DNA of 64,000 nt from Arthrobacter sp. PAMC 25486 (GTDB taxonomy: Bacteria; Actinomycetota; Actinomycetes; Actinomycetales; Micrococcaceae): contig NZ_CP007595.1 in assembly GCF_000785535.1 (NCBI RefSeq), forward strand, positions 682,001-746,000. Reading direction: 5' to 3'. This document shows positions 37,458-48,565 of this stretch, piece by piece. Numbering within the stretch: the first letter of the stretch is position 1; every line of letters starts with the position of its first letter. The notes below the pieces were generated by a model. The model saw only the letters and a list, made by a program, of their open reading frames with translations, ran no database searches and was not told where the DNA came from. Both the position numbers and the translations under genes were made by a program.

Positions 37458-39428
37458 CTAATCCAGGATCTCGCCCGTGGTCATGTTGACGGCCGGCGCG
37501 GCTGCGGCGTTTTCGCTGTCGTTGCTGAGCGTGGCATGGATGGTTCCGGCCAGCACCGGCCCGATGCCCTTGGCCTGGGACAGTTCCTCCAGCGAGGCGG
37601 CACGGATTTTCTTCAGCGACCCAAAGTGCGCCAGCAGCGTCTTCTGTTTCGCCGGGCCGAGCCCGGGGACGGTGTCGAGGATGGAGGCCGTCATGGCCTT
37701 GCCCCGTTTGGCCCGGTGGAAGGTGATGGCGAAGCGGTGGGCCTCGTCGCGGATGCGCTGCAGCAGGTACAGGCCCTCAGACGAGCGCGGCAGGATGACG
37801 GGGAAATCGCTCTCGGGCACCCAGACTTCCTCGAGCCGTTTGGCCAGGCCAATCACGGCCACGTCGCTGATGCCGAGGTCGGCGAGGGCACGCGAGGCGG
37901 CGTTAACCTGGGGCACGCCGCCGTCGACCACCACCAGATTGGGCGGGTAGGCGAACTTGCTGCGGACCGGCTCGGATGCCTCAGCACCCACCTCCCCCGT
38001 GGCCGGTGCGGACTGGGTGCGGGTTTCCTGTTCCGCCAGGTAGTTCTTGAAGCGGCGGCTGATGACGTCGTACATGGAAGCGGTGTCGTCAATGGCGGCG
38101 TCACCGGTGATGGAGAACTTCCGGTACTCGCCCTTCTTGGCCAGCCCGTCCTCGACAACAACCATGGATGCCACAACATTGGTGCCCTGCACATGGGAGA
38201 TGTCGTAGCATTCGATGCGCAGCAGCGGCATGGGCAGGTCCAGGGCCTCCTGCAGCTCGGCGAGGGCCAGCGACCGGGTGGTCAGGTCCCCTGCCCGGCG
38301 GGACTTGTGGAGCATCATGGCCTGGCGGGCGTTCGCGTGGACGGTGTCCATGAGCGCAGCCTTTTCGCCGCGCTGCGGCACCTTGATGGACACCTTGCCC
38401 TGGCGCAGCCCGCCCAGCCATTCGGCCAGGTATTCGTGGTTGGTGGGCAGTTCGGGGACCAGGATCTGGCGCGGAATGCTGTCCTGCTGCGATTCCTCAC
38501 CGCCGTAAGCCTGCTGCATGAGGTGTTCCCACAGCTCGGCGTCGGAGGCGTCCTCCACCTTTTCAACCACCCAGCCGCGCTGTCCCCTGATGCGTCCGCC
38601 GCGGACGAAAAACACCTGGACTGCCGCTTCGAGGTCGTCTTGTTCGACGGCGAAGATGTCGGCATTGGTGTCTTCCGTCAGCACCACGGCGTTGCGTTCA
38701 AAGACCTTGCGCAGTGCGATCACGTCATCACGCAGCCGGGCGGCCTGTTCATAGTCGAGCTCGGCCACCGCCTCACCCATCTGCTTTTCGAGGGTGCCGA
38801 TGAAGCGTTTGGCCTCCCCGCCCATGAAGTCGCAAAAGTCCTGGGCGAGCGCCTTGTGGTCTTCCTCGCTGATCCGGCCCACACACGGCGCCGCACACTT
38901 GTCGATGTAGCCCAACAGGCAGGGCCGGCCGCTGCGTTCGGCCCTGCGCAGCACGCCGGGGCTGCAACTGCGCACGGGGAAGACCCGCAGCAGGGTGTCC
39001 ATGGTTTCCCGGATCGCCCCGGCCGTGTATGGCCCAAAGTATTTGGTGCCCTTGCGCCGCTCGCCCCGCATGACCTGCACACGCGGGAACTTCTCACTCA
39101 TCGACACGGCCAGGTACGGGTACGTCTTGTCGTCCCTGAACGCCAGGTTGTAGCGCGGGGCGAATTCCTTGATCCACGTGTACTCGAGCTGCAAAGCCTC
39201 CAACTCGCTGCCCACGATGGTCCACTGCACGCTGGCGGCGTGGTGGACCATGGCATGGGTTTTGGGCAGCAGCGTTTCAGGGTTCGCGAAATAAGAGTTC
39301 AGCCGGGAGCGCAGGTTCTTGGCCTTGCCCACGTAAATGATGCGCCCATGCTCGTCCCGGAAGCGGTAGACGCCCGGGTCGGTGGGAATTTCGCCCGGCT
39401 TCGGCCGGTAGCTGGAGGGGTCGGCCAT
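37458..39428 (-). CDS. uvrC: UvrC, excinuclease ABC subunit C
   Basis: The 656-aa protein has an N-terminal GIY-YIG nuclease (GVYRFRDEHGRIIYVGKAKN), a UVR domain around LDYEQAARLRDDVIALR, the RNase H-like nuclease near NLVVVDGGVPQVNAASRAL and a C-terminal double helix-hairpin-helix (VPGLGPAKQKTLLAHFG). It makes both incisions in nucleotide excision repair. It starts two bases after the acyltransferase stop, so it shares a transcript with it and the HAD gene. No SOS box was seen near it. Confidence 0.95.
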   Translation of the reverse strand: MADPSSYRPKPGEIPTDPGVYRFRDEHGRIIYVGKAKNLRSRLNSYFANPETLLPKTHAMVHHAASVQWTIVGSELEALQLEYTWIKEFAPRYNLAFRDDKTYPYLAVSMSEKFPRVQVMRGERRKGTKYFGPYTAGAIRETMDTLLRVFPVRSCSPGVLRRAERSGRPCLLGYIDKCAAPCVGRISEEDHKALAQDFCDFMGGEAKRFIGTLEKQMGEAVAELDYEQAARLRDDVIALRKVFERNAVVLTEDTNADIFAVEQDDLEAAVQVFFVRGGRIRGQRGWVVEKVEDASDAELWEHLMQQAYGGEESQQDSIPRQILVPELPTNHEYLAEWLGGLRQGKVSIKVPQRGEKAALMDTVHANARQAMMLHKSRRAGDLTTRSLALAELQEALDLPMPLLRIECYDISHVQGTNVVASMVVVEDGLAKKGEYRKFSITGDAAIDDTASMYDVISRRFKNYLAEQETRTQSAPATGEVGAEASEPVRSKFAYPPNLVVVDGGVPQVNAASRALADLGISDVAVIGLAKRLEEVWVPESDFPVILPRSSEGLYLLQRIRDEAHRFAITFHRAKRGKAMTASILDTVPGLGPAKQKTLLAHFGSLKKIRAASLEELSQAKGIGPVLAGTIHATLSNDSENAAAAPAVNMTTGEILD

Positions 39429-39430
39429 GG

Positions 39431-40099
39431 TTATTCGGCGGCCGGACTTTGGTTGTATTTGGTGCTGCGTTCCTGTCCCGACAGCTCGGCGATGGCGTCC
39501 ATGATGGTGTCGGTGGTGGCGCGCCTTGCCGGCAGGGAGTGATCGGGCCCGGTTTTGTCAAAGTACAGCGGCTTGCCAAAGCGCAGCGTGAACGGCGCCG
39601 GATGGAACGTTTTCTTGCCGGCGGGCTGCAGCTTTTCGGTGCCGATGACGCCCACGGGGACCACGGGGGCGCCGGTGGTCAGCGCCAGCCAGCCCACGCC
39701 GGTCCGCCCGCGGTACAGCACGCCGTCGCGCGAGCGGGTCCCTTCAGGATAAATGCCGACGCCTTCGCCGCGGCCCAGGATTTCCAGCAGCGTCTTCAGG
39801 GCCTGCACACTGGCAGCCTGTTCGCCGCGCTCCACGGGAATGGAGTGCACCGACTCGAAGAACGACTTCATCAGCTTGCCCTTGATGCCCTTGCCTGTGA
39901 AGTACTCGGCCTTGGCAAAAAAGGAGACCGGCCGCGGCGTCAGCGCCTGCACAATGACCGAGTCAAAGAAGGAGAGATGGTTCGGCGCCACAATGAACGG
40001 CCCGTCCTTGGGCACGTTCTCCAGGCCCTCAACGGTGGGCCGGCACAGGGCGCTGATGGTGCCCCGGGTCAGGACACGGGTCAGGTCATAGATCGCCAC
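39431..40099 (-). CDS. 1-Acyl-sn-glycerol-3-phosphate acyltransferase (PlsC family)
   Basis: From GTG 40099 (GGAGGG upstream) the product is 222 aa. It has the PlsC catalytic motif NHLSFFDSV (His and Asp) and the substrate motif YPEGTRSRDG, plus the PVVPVGVIGTEKL segment. Such enzymes add the second acyl chain to lysophosphatidate in phospholipid synthesis. It overlaps the HAD phosphatase gene by 14 bp. Confidence 0.88.
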   Translation of the reverse strand: MAIYDLTRVLTRGTISALCRPTVEGLENVPKDGPFIVAPNHLSFFDSVIVQALTPRPVSFFAKAEYFTGKGIKGKLMKSFFESVHSIPVERGEQAASVQALKTLLEILGRGEGVGIYPEGTRSRDGVLYRGRTGVGWLALTTGAPVVPVGVIGTEKLQPAGKKTFHPAPFTLRFGKPLYFDKTGPDHSLPARRATTDTIMDAIAELSGQERSTKYNQSPAAE

Positions 40100-40865
40100 G
40101 GGTACCCTCCCCTGCTGCGGTCTGGGCGTTGAGCGTTGTGAAAAGTTCATCGGTTGAATGCACGACGGCGGTAACTCCTGCCGCTGCCAGCTCACCCTCG
40201 GCGGCAAAGCCCCACGAGACGCCAATGCAGTCGAGACCGTTATGGCTTGCGCCGTGCACGTCCTGGTGCCTGTCCCCCACCATGACGGCCTCAATTCGGG
40301 CGCCGGGAACCACGTGCAGGGCGGCGAGGGCCGAAGTTTCGGCCAGTGCGGCGGCGATGATTTCCATCTTGCCGGGCCGGTACTCGGGGTGTCCGGGGCT
40401 CAGGTTCTCGTCCGCATGGGAGCCCTTGATCGTGACGAAGTAGTCGTCCAGTCCGTGATGGGCCAGTAGTGTCTTGGCCAGCGGTTCGGGCTTCTGTGTG
40501 GCGACAGCGAGGTGGACGCCGTCGTCCTTTAATTGCGACAGCAAGCCATCGATGCCGGGGTAGACCACGGACATGGCCATGCCCTGCTCCGCGTACCACG
40601 AACGGTAGGCGGTGATGACGGCGTCGACCTTGTCGGCCGGCACCCCCAACATGTTGAGCAGGGCGTCGGCCAGCTTGGGGCCGATCACGGCGTTCAGCTC
40701 GTCGATGCCCGGCACCGGCAGGTCCATGGCGGCAAGGGCATATTGCAGGCCGCCGGTGATCCCTCCCGCCGGGTCCACGAGTGTTCCGTCAAGGTCAAAA
40801 AGGACCACAGAGGGCGGGCCGTCACGTCTTATGCCCGCAGGTGTGGCAGGGATTGCAGTACTCAC
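40086..40865 (-). CDS. HAD-family phosphatase (phosphoglycolate phosphatase-like)
   Basis: The 259-aa protein has the three HAD motifs: VLFDLDGTLVD with the nucleophilic Asp, VATQKPE, and AVMVGDRHQDVHGA with metal ligands. The small helical cap (about residues 36-110) fits Gph-type phosphatases; the substrate is not determined. It starts with GTG and is the first gene of a HAD-acyltransferase-uvrC transcript. Confidence 0.85.
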   Translation of the reverse strand: MSTAIPATPAGIRRDGPPSVVLFDLDGTLVDPAGGITGGLQYALAAMDLPVPGIDELNAVIGPKLADALLNMLGVPADKVDAVITAYRSWYAEQGMAMSVVYPGIDGLLSQLKDDGVHLAVATQKPEPLAKTLLAHHGLDDYFVTIKGSHADENLSPGHPEYRPGKMEIIAAALAETSALAALHVVPGARIEAVMVGDRHQDVHGASHNGLDCIGVSWGFAAEGELAAAGVTAVVHSTDELFTTLNAQTAAGEGTRGDL

Positions 40866-40925
40866 GTCCCTAGTTTCTCACGACCCCGGCGTGCCGGCGG
40901 TCATCCATGCAGACACTGGCATATT

Positions 40926-43802
<2,877 letters not shown>

Positions 43803-43896
43803 AAGTTTCCTTCACATCACTGGCGCCACACCGCAGTCCGCGTGTGGTCGGCACGCCCGCCTGTCTGCCGTGCGTTGCCGTCAATCAAAAGTATAA

Positions 43897-43912
43897 TCGA
43901 ATCTTCGTTCGA
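43897..43912 (-). promoter_or_regulatory. SOS box (LexA operator) upstream of uvrA
   Basis: Read on the plus strand, TCGAATCTTCGTTCGA matches the actinobacterial/Bacillus-like LexA consensus TCGAAC-N4-GTTCGA with one mismatch. It lies directly beside a TATACT -10 box (complement of 43890-43895) for uvrA, so bound LexA would block the promoter. Confidence 0.8.
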
Positions 43913-43942
43913 ACGCGCACTCCGCTTTTTGGGAGGGCGCGG

Positions 43943-44329
43943 CTATTGCCCGCGCTCCAGCGCCGCCGTGACGATGCGTAGCGCTTGGGCGTGCGGCACA
44001 CCCAGATCACGCACGACGGCGGCAAAGGCCTCAGCAGCGTCGGCCACCTTCGCGGCAAGCCGGTCCCCGCCGGAGGCTATGGCGGTGCCGCTGCGGCCTG
44101 CCGTCACGACCACTCCGGCTTGTTCAAGTTCACGGTAGGCGCGGGCCACCGTGTTGGCTGCCACGCCCAGCTCGGTGGCGAGGGCGCGAACCGAGGGCAG
44201 CTTGGTGCCCACCGCAAGTTCGCCTGAGGCGGCAAGATCCAAAATTCGCAAGCGGACCTGTTCAAAGGGTGGCACGCTTGATTCCGGTTCCAAGCGCCAG
44301 CGGCGCTTCAACACATCCATGGAATTCAT
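43943..44329 (-). CDS. GntR-family regulator, short YtrA-like type
   Basis: The 128-aa protein is a winged helix (PPFEQVRLRILDLAASGELAVGTKLPSVRALA...) with only a short helical C-terminus, as in the YtrA subfamily. Those regulators commonly control ABC transporters in the same operon, and this gene overlaps the upstream exporter gene by four bases. It therefore probably represses its own exporter operon. The ligand is unknown. Confidence 0.88.
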   Translation of the reverse strand: MNSMDVLKRRWRLEPESSVPPFEQVRLRILDLAASGELAVGTKLPSVRALATELGVAANTVARAYRELEQAGVVVTAGRSGTAIASGGDRLAAKVADAAEAFAAVVRDLGVPHAQALRIVTAALERGQ

Positions 44330-46257
44330 AGCTGACTGACTTCTTCCACCAAGGGGTCGCCAAATTGGCTCATATAAAGATCGTAGTAGAAACCCTTGCG
44401 CGCCAACAGTTCTTTGTGGCTGCCCTGTTCAATGATGCTGCCCTGGTCCATGACCAGGATCAAATCGGCGTCACGGATCGTGGAGAGCCGGTGGGCGATG
44501 ACAAAGCTCGTCCGGTTGGCCCGCAACTTGTTCATGGCCTGGCGAATCATGACCTCGGTCCTGGTATCCACCGAACTGGTGGCCTCGTCCAGGATCAGGA
44601 TGCCGGGGTTGGCGACCCAGGCCCTGGCAATTGTCATGAGCTGGCGCTGCCCCTGGCTCAGCCCGCCGCCGTCATCCGTCAGCACCGTCTCGTAGCCGTC
44701 GGGAAGTGAGCGGACAAAGTGGTCGACGTGGGTGGCCTCGGCTGCCTCGATAATTTGGGCCTCGGTGGCGTCCAGCTTGCCGTAGGCCAGGTTCTCCCTG
44801 ATGGTGCCGCCAAACAGCCAGGCGTCCTGGAGCACCATGGCGAACTGGCTGCGCAGGTCCTCCCTGGTGAGGTGGGCTGTGTTGACGCCGTCGATCGTGA
44901 TGGTGCCGCCGTCGATCTCGTAGAAGCGCATCAGCAGGTTCACCAGGGTGGTCTTGCCGGCTCCCGTGGGCCCCACGATCGCGACGGTCTCCCCCGGCTC
45001 GGCCGTGAAGGACAGGTCCTGGATGAGCGGGGTCTCGGGCGTGTAACCGAAGCTGACATGGTCAAAGACCACACGGCCGGCAGGCTCGGCCAAGACGGCC
45101 GCGGGGACATGATCGGGGCTCTGCTCGGGCGCGTCAATGAGGTCAAAAACGCGTTCCGCCGAGGCCACGCCCGACTGCAGCAGGTTGATCATGCTGGCAA
45201 TCTGGGACAGCGGCTGGCTGAACTGGCGCGAGTACTGGATGAACGCCTGGACGCTGCCGATCGTGAGGACGCCCTGCGCCACCTGGATGCCGCCGAGCAC
45301 GGCCACGACCACGTAGTTCAGGTTGGAGACAAAGTTGGTGCCTGGCATGATGATGCCGGAAATGAACTGGGCTTTGGCGCTCGAGGTGTACAGCTCATCG
45401 TTTGACTCGGCGAACTTGTCGATGGCCTGTTGCTGCTGGCCAAACGCCTTGATGATTTCGTGTCCCGTGAACATTTCCTCCACATGCCCGTTGAGTTCGC
45501 CGGTGCTCCTCCACTGGGCGGCAAATTGCACCTGGGAACGCTTGGCGATCATGACCGTCATGGCGGCAATAAGGGGAATGGTGAGCAGTGAGATGCCTGC
45601 CAGCAGCGGGGAGATCGAGAACATCATGCCGAGCACGCCGCCCACCGTCAGCACCGCAATAAGAATCTGCGTGAGTGTCTGGTTCAGGGTCTGGGAGAAG
45701 TTGTCGATGTCGTTGGTGACGCGCGAGAGCAGGTCTCCGCGGGATTCCTGCTGAAAATGGGCCATGGGCAGCCGGTCAAGCTTTTCCTCAATGTCGCGAC
45801 GCAGCCGGTACATGGCCCGCTGCACAATGCCGGTGGTCATGTAGCCCTGGGACCAGTTGAAGAAGAATGCTGCCACGTACAGGCACAGCACAAGGGTCAG
45901 GACCCCACCCAGTGCGGCCAAATCCAGTCCCTGGCCTGGCACCACATTCATGCCGGAGAGCATGTCGGCCAGCTGACCCTGGCCACTGGCCCGCAGGGCG
46001 GCCACTGCCTGGTCCTTGGTGGTGCCGGCCGGAAACTGGGCCAGCATCTTGCCAACGACGCCGTTGAAAATGAGGTCGGTGGCGTGGCCGAGGATCTTGG
46101 GTGCAACAACCGTCAGGCCCACGGAGATGGTGGCCATGACGACGACTGCTGTGATGCGCCACTTGTCGGGGGCGATGAGCCCCAAGATGCGTTTCAGGCT
46201 TGGTCCGAAGGACATGGCTTTTTGCGGCGGCCCGCCGCGGCCCCTCATCATGCTCAT
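44326..46257 (-). CDS. ABC exporter half-transporter with canonical ATPase site
   Basis: The 643-aa protein has six N-terminal TM segments (with a long extracytoplasmic insert after TM1 at about 67-105) and a C-terminal ATPase: Walker A GPTGAGKTT, LSQGQRQ, Walker B ILILDEATSSVD with catalytic Glu, and H-loop IAHRLST. It should pair with the product of the overlapping upstream gene, whose site is degenerate, as in TM287/TM288 and BmrCD. Likely substrates are drugs or lipids, but this is inference. It overlaps both neighbours by four bases. Confidence 0.9.
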   Translation of the reverse strand: MSMMRGRGGPPQKAMSFGPSLKRILGLIAPDKWRITAVVVMATISVGLTVVAPKILGHATDLIFNGVVGKMLAQFPAGTTKDQAVAALRASGQGQLADMLSGMNVVPGQGLDLAALGGVLTLVLCLYVAAFFFNWSQGYMTTGIVQRAMYRLRRDIEEKLDRLPMAHFQQESRGDLLSRVTNDIDNFSQTLNQTLTQILIAVLTVGGVLGMMFSISPLLAGISLLTIPLIAAMTVMIAKRSQVQFAAQWRSTGELNGHVEEMFTGHEIIKAFGQQQQAIDKFAESNDELYTSSAKAQFISGIIMPGTNFVSNLNYVVVAVLGGIQVAQGVLTIGSVQAFIQYSRQFSQPLSQIASMINLLQSGVASAERVFDLIDAPEQSPDHVPAAVLAEPAGRVVFDHVSFGYTPETPLIQDLSFTAEPGETVAIVGPTGAGKTTLVNLLMRFYEIDGGTITIDGVNTAHLTREDLRSQFAMVLQDAWLFGGTIRENLAYGKLDATEAQIIEAAEATHVDHFVRSLPDGYETVLTDDGGGLSQGQRQLMTIARAWVANPGILILDEATSSVDTRTEVMIRQAMNKLRANRTSFVIAHRLSTIRDADLILVMDQGSIIEQGSHKELLARKGFYYDLYMSQFGDPLVEEVSQL

Positions 46258-48014
46258 GCCGGGTTCTCCTGGTCTTCGCCGCTGGGCGGTTCATCACTGC
46301 TCAGCTGGGAGGTAACAATTTCTTGGTACGTGGGGCAGCTCGCCAGCAACGCTTCGTGCGTGCCCTGACCCACTATGCGCCCCTCATCCAGGACAAGAAT
46401 ATTGTCGGCGTCCTTGATGGTGCCCACCCGCTGGGCCACGACAAGGACGGCGGCGTCCCGGGTGACGGGCTTCAGGGCCTCACGCAGTTTCGCGTCAGTG
46501 GCGTAGTCAAGGGCTGAAAAGCTGTCGTCAAACAAGTACACCGACGGCTTCGCGGCGATGGCCCGGGCGATGCACAGGCGCTGGCGTTGGCCGCCGGAAA
46601 CATTTGAGCCGCCCTGCTCAATGGCTGCTGCCAGCCCGCCGGGCATATCACGCACAAAGGTGGCCGCCTGCGCTGTTTCCAGGGCTTCCCACACTTGTTC
46701 ATCGGTGGCGGCCGGGTTGCCCATGCGGACGTTGCTGGCCACGGTGCCGGTAAAGAGGTACGCCTTTTGCGGGACCAGGCCGATGGAGCCGCGCAGGCCG
46801 GACAGGGCAAGGTTCTTGATGTTGTGCCCGCCCAACTCGATGGTGCCCTCGGTGGAGTCCAACAGCCGGGGTATGAGGTTGACGAGGGTTGACTTGCCAC
46901 TGCCGGTGGAGCCGATGATCGCCGTCGTGCTTCCCGGGCCGGCGCTAAAGGTGACGCCGGACAGGACCGGGTCCTCGGCACCGGGATAGCTGAAGGCTGC
47001 GCCGCTGACCCGCAGGACGCCGTCGAGCTTGCCCACGGAGACCGCATTGGGTGCGTCAACCACACTGGCCTCGGTCTCCAGGACCTCGGTGATGCGTTCG
47101 GCGCTGACGGCGGCGCGCGGGATCATCATGAACATGAACATCGCCATCATGACTGACATCAGGATTTGCATGATGTAGCTCAGGAACGCTGTGAGCGCGC
47201 CGATCTGCATGTCGCCGGCGTCGATGCGCTGGCCGCCAAACCAGAGCACGCCAACGCTGGTCACATTGACCACGAAGAAGATGGTGGGGAACATGAGTGA
47301 CATGAGCCGCCCGGCCCGCAACTGGGAAGCGGTCAAGGCGCCGTTGGCGGTGGCGAAGCGGTCTGCCTCGTAGTCCTTGCGGCCAAAGGCGCGGATGACG
47401 CTGATGCCGGTGATTTGCTCGCGCAGCACGCCGTTGATGTCGTCGAGCTGGTGCTGGACTTTGCGGAACGTGGGGACCAGGACTCGCACAATCAGGCCAA
47501 TCGCAACGATGAGGACGGGCAGGATCACGAGCAGCAGGCCGGAGAGCGGGACGTCCTGGGCCATGGCCAAAATGATGCCGCCAATGCACATGATCGGGGC
47601 CATGACCATCAACGTGAAGGACATCAGGGTCAGCATCTGCACCTGCTGGACGTCGTTGGTGGTGCGGGTGATCAGCGACGGCGCACCGATGGTGCCGACC
47701 TCCTGGGAGGAGAAGGTCTCCACTTTGTTGAACAGGTCGCGGCGGATCGACCGGCCCACACCCATGGCCAGCCGGGCGCTAAGGAAGGTGGCCGTGATGG
47801 CGCACAACACCTGTCCGGCCGTGATGAGCAGCATCCACAGGCCAAGGTTCATGATGACGTCGATCCGGCCCTTGACGACGCCGTCATCGATGATGTCGGC
47901 GTTGAGCGTTGGCAGGTACAGCGACGCAATCGTGGAGAGGAATTGCAGCACAATCACGGCAATCAGGGGTGCCTTGTGCGGCGCCAGATTGCGGGCGATC
48001 AGTTTAAACAGCAC
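46254..48014 (-). CDS. ABC exporter half-transporter with degenerate ATPase site
   Basis: From GTG 48014 (AGGAGG upstream) the product is 586 aa with six TM segments and an ATPase domain. Walker A GSTGSGKST and VSGGQRQR are normal, but Walker B reads VYLFDDSFSALD with Asp for the catalytic Glu, and the H-loop His is Gln (VVAQRVGT). Both changes mark the non-catalytic half of heterodimeric exporters. It heads the exporter-exporter-GntR operon. Confidence 0.9.
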   Translation of the reverse strand: MLFKLIARNLAPHKAPLIAVIVLQFLSTIASLYLPTLNADIIDDGVVKGRIDVIMNLGLWMLLITAGQVLCAITATFLSARLAMGVGRSIRRDLFNKVETFSSQEVGTIGAPSLITRTTNDVQQVQMLTLMSFTLMVMAPIMCIGGIILAMAQDVPLSGLLLVILPVLIVAIGLIVRVLVPTFRKVQHQLDDINGVLREQITGISVIRAFGRKDYEADRFATANGALTASQLRAGRLMSLMFPTIFFVVNVTSVGVLWFGGQRIDAGDMQIGALTAFLSYIMQILMSVMMAMFMFMMIPRAAVSAERITEVLETEASVVDAPNAVSVGKLDGVLRVSGAAFSYPGAEDPVLSGVTFSAGPGSTTAIIGSTGSGKSTLVNLIPRLLDSTEGTIELGGHNIKNLALSGLRGSIGLVPQKAYLFTGTVASNVRMGNPAATDEQVWEALETAQAATFVRDMPGGLAAAIEQGGSNVSGGQRQRLCIARAIAAKPSVYLFDDSFSALDYATDAKLREALKPVTRDAAVLVVAQRVGTIKDADNILVLDEGRIVGQGTHEALLASCPTYQEIVTSQLSSDEPPSGEDQENPA

Positions 48015-48344
48015 ACAGCCTCCTGTTGTTGCCCGAAACAATTAGTTTGTTCAGCTATCAAGGTACCCCCGCCGGCCCTATTTTGGCAGCGTTGGCGCCT
48101 GTGGATTTACTAAGTCGCCGGGTGGCCGGGCGGGTCTGTGCAGCGGTTGTCCACCCCGGGCAGTGAACGGACCCGCCCCGACTTGTGCTGCTGGATTGGC
48201 CTGTCGAAATGCGGCGAGAATGGGCCCGGACCACTCTCGCTGGGGCGGTTATGGCAGCCCACTATTACGTTTACGGAATAAGGAGGGCAGTATTACGAAA
48301 AGGTAATAAGCACCGGTCTACTACGAAAAGGTAATTTGGAGACC
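48015..48344. promoter_or_regulatory. Divergent region between ABC exporter and hipB
   Basis: The 330 bp contain no supported gene. The left part must carry the exporter promoter. The right part (48263-48336) carries three operator-like repeats in front of hipB. The middle is GC-rich, with a GGCGAGAATGGGCCCGG motif similar to one at 37278. Confidence 0.5.
48263..48336 (+). promoter_or_regulatory. Three 18-bp operator-like sites at 28-bp intervals before hipB
   Basis: The sites are TATTACGTTTACGGAATA (48263-48280), TATTACGAAAAGGTAATA (48291-48308) and TACTACGAAAAGGTAATT (48319-48336). The middle site is a perfect TATTAC-N6-GTAATA inverted repeat. Their start points are exactly 28 bp apart. 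HipB autoregulates through multiple inverted operators in E. coli, so these are likely HipB sites. Confidence 0.7.
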
Positions 48345-48563
48345 ATGCAGGGCACCATGAAAATCCCTTCCGATCTCGGGTTGATGGTGATGGCTGTGCG
48401 CAAACGCCACAACCTCGCCCAGGTTGAACTGGCCCAGCGGCTGGGCGTCAGCCAGCGCTACCTCTCCGAACTTGAAACCGGCCGGCCCAAGGTTCTCAAC
48501 GCCAAGCTCCTCCAGTTATTGACCGATCTGGGCATCGAACTCAGCTTTCGGGAAGTGGGCTGA
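48345..48563 (+). CDS. hipB: HipB-type HTH antitoxin/transcriptional regulator
   Basis: The 72-aa protein (from ATG 48345; ATG 48357 is also possible) is a Cro/C1-type helix-turn-helix, with LAQVELAQRLGVSQRYLSEL as the DNA-binding unit. Size and position directly before a hipA-like sequence (2-bp gap) identify it as HipB. HipB binds and neutralises the HipA kinase and represses the operon. It seems intact although its partner is broken. GGAG at 48338-48341 is close to the first ATG. Confidence 0.8.
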   Translation: MQGTMKIPSDLGLMVMAVRKRHNLAQVELAQRLGVSQRYLSELETGRPKVLNAKLLQLLTDLGIELSFREVG

Positions 48564-48565
48564 CA

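Noticed and set aside
36831..39542. A 903-codon plus-strand open frame
   Set aside because: It runs antisense through uvrC and the repeat gap; it has no ribosome binding site, and its composition is that of a GC-rich shadow frame.
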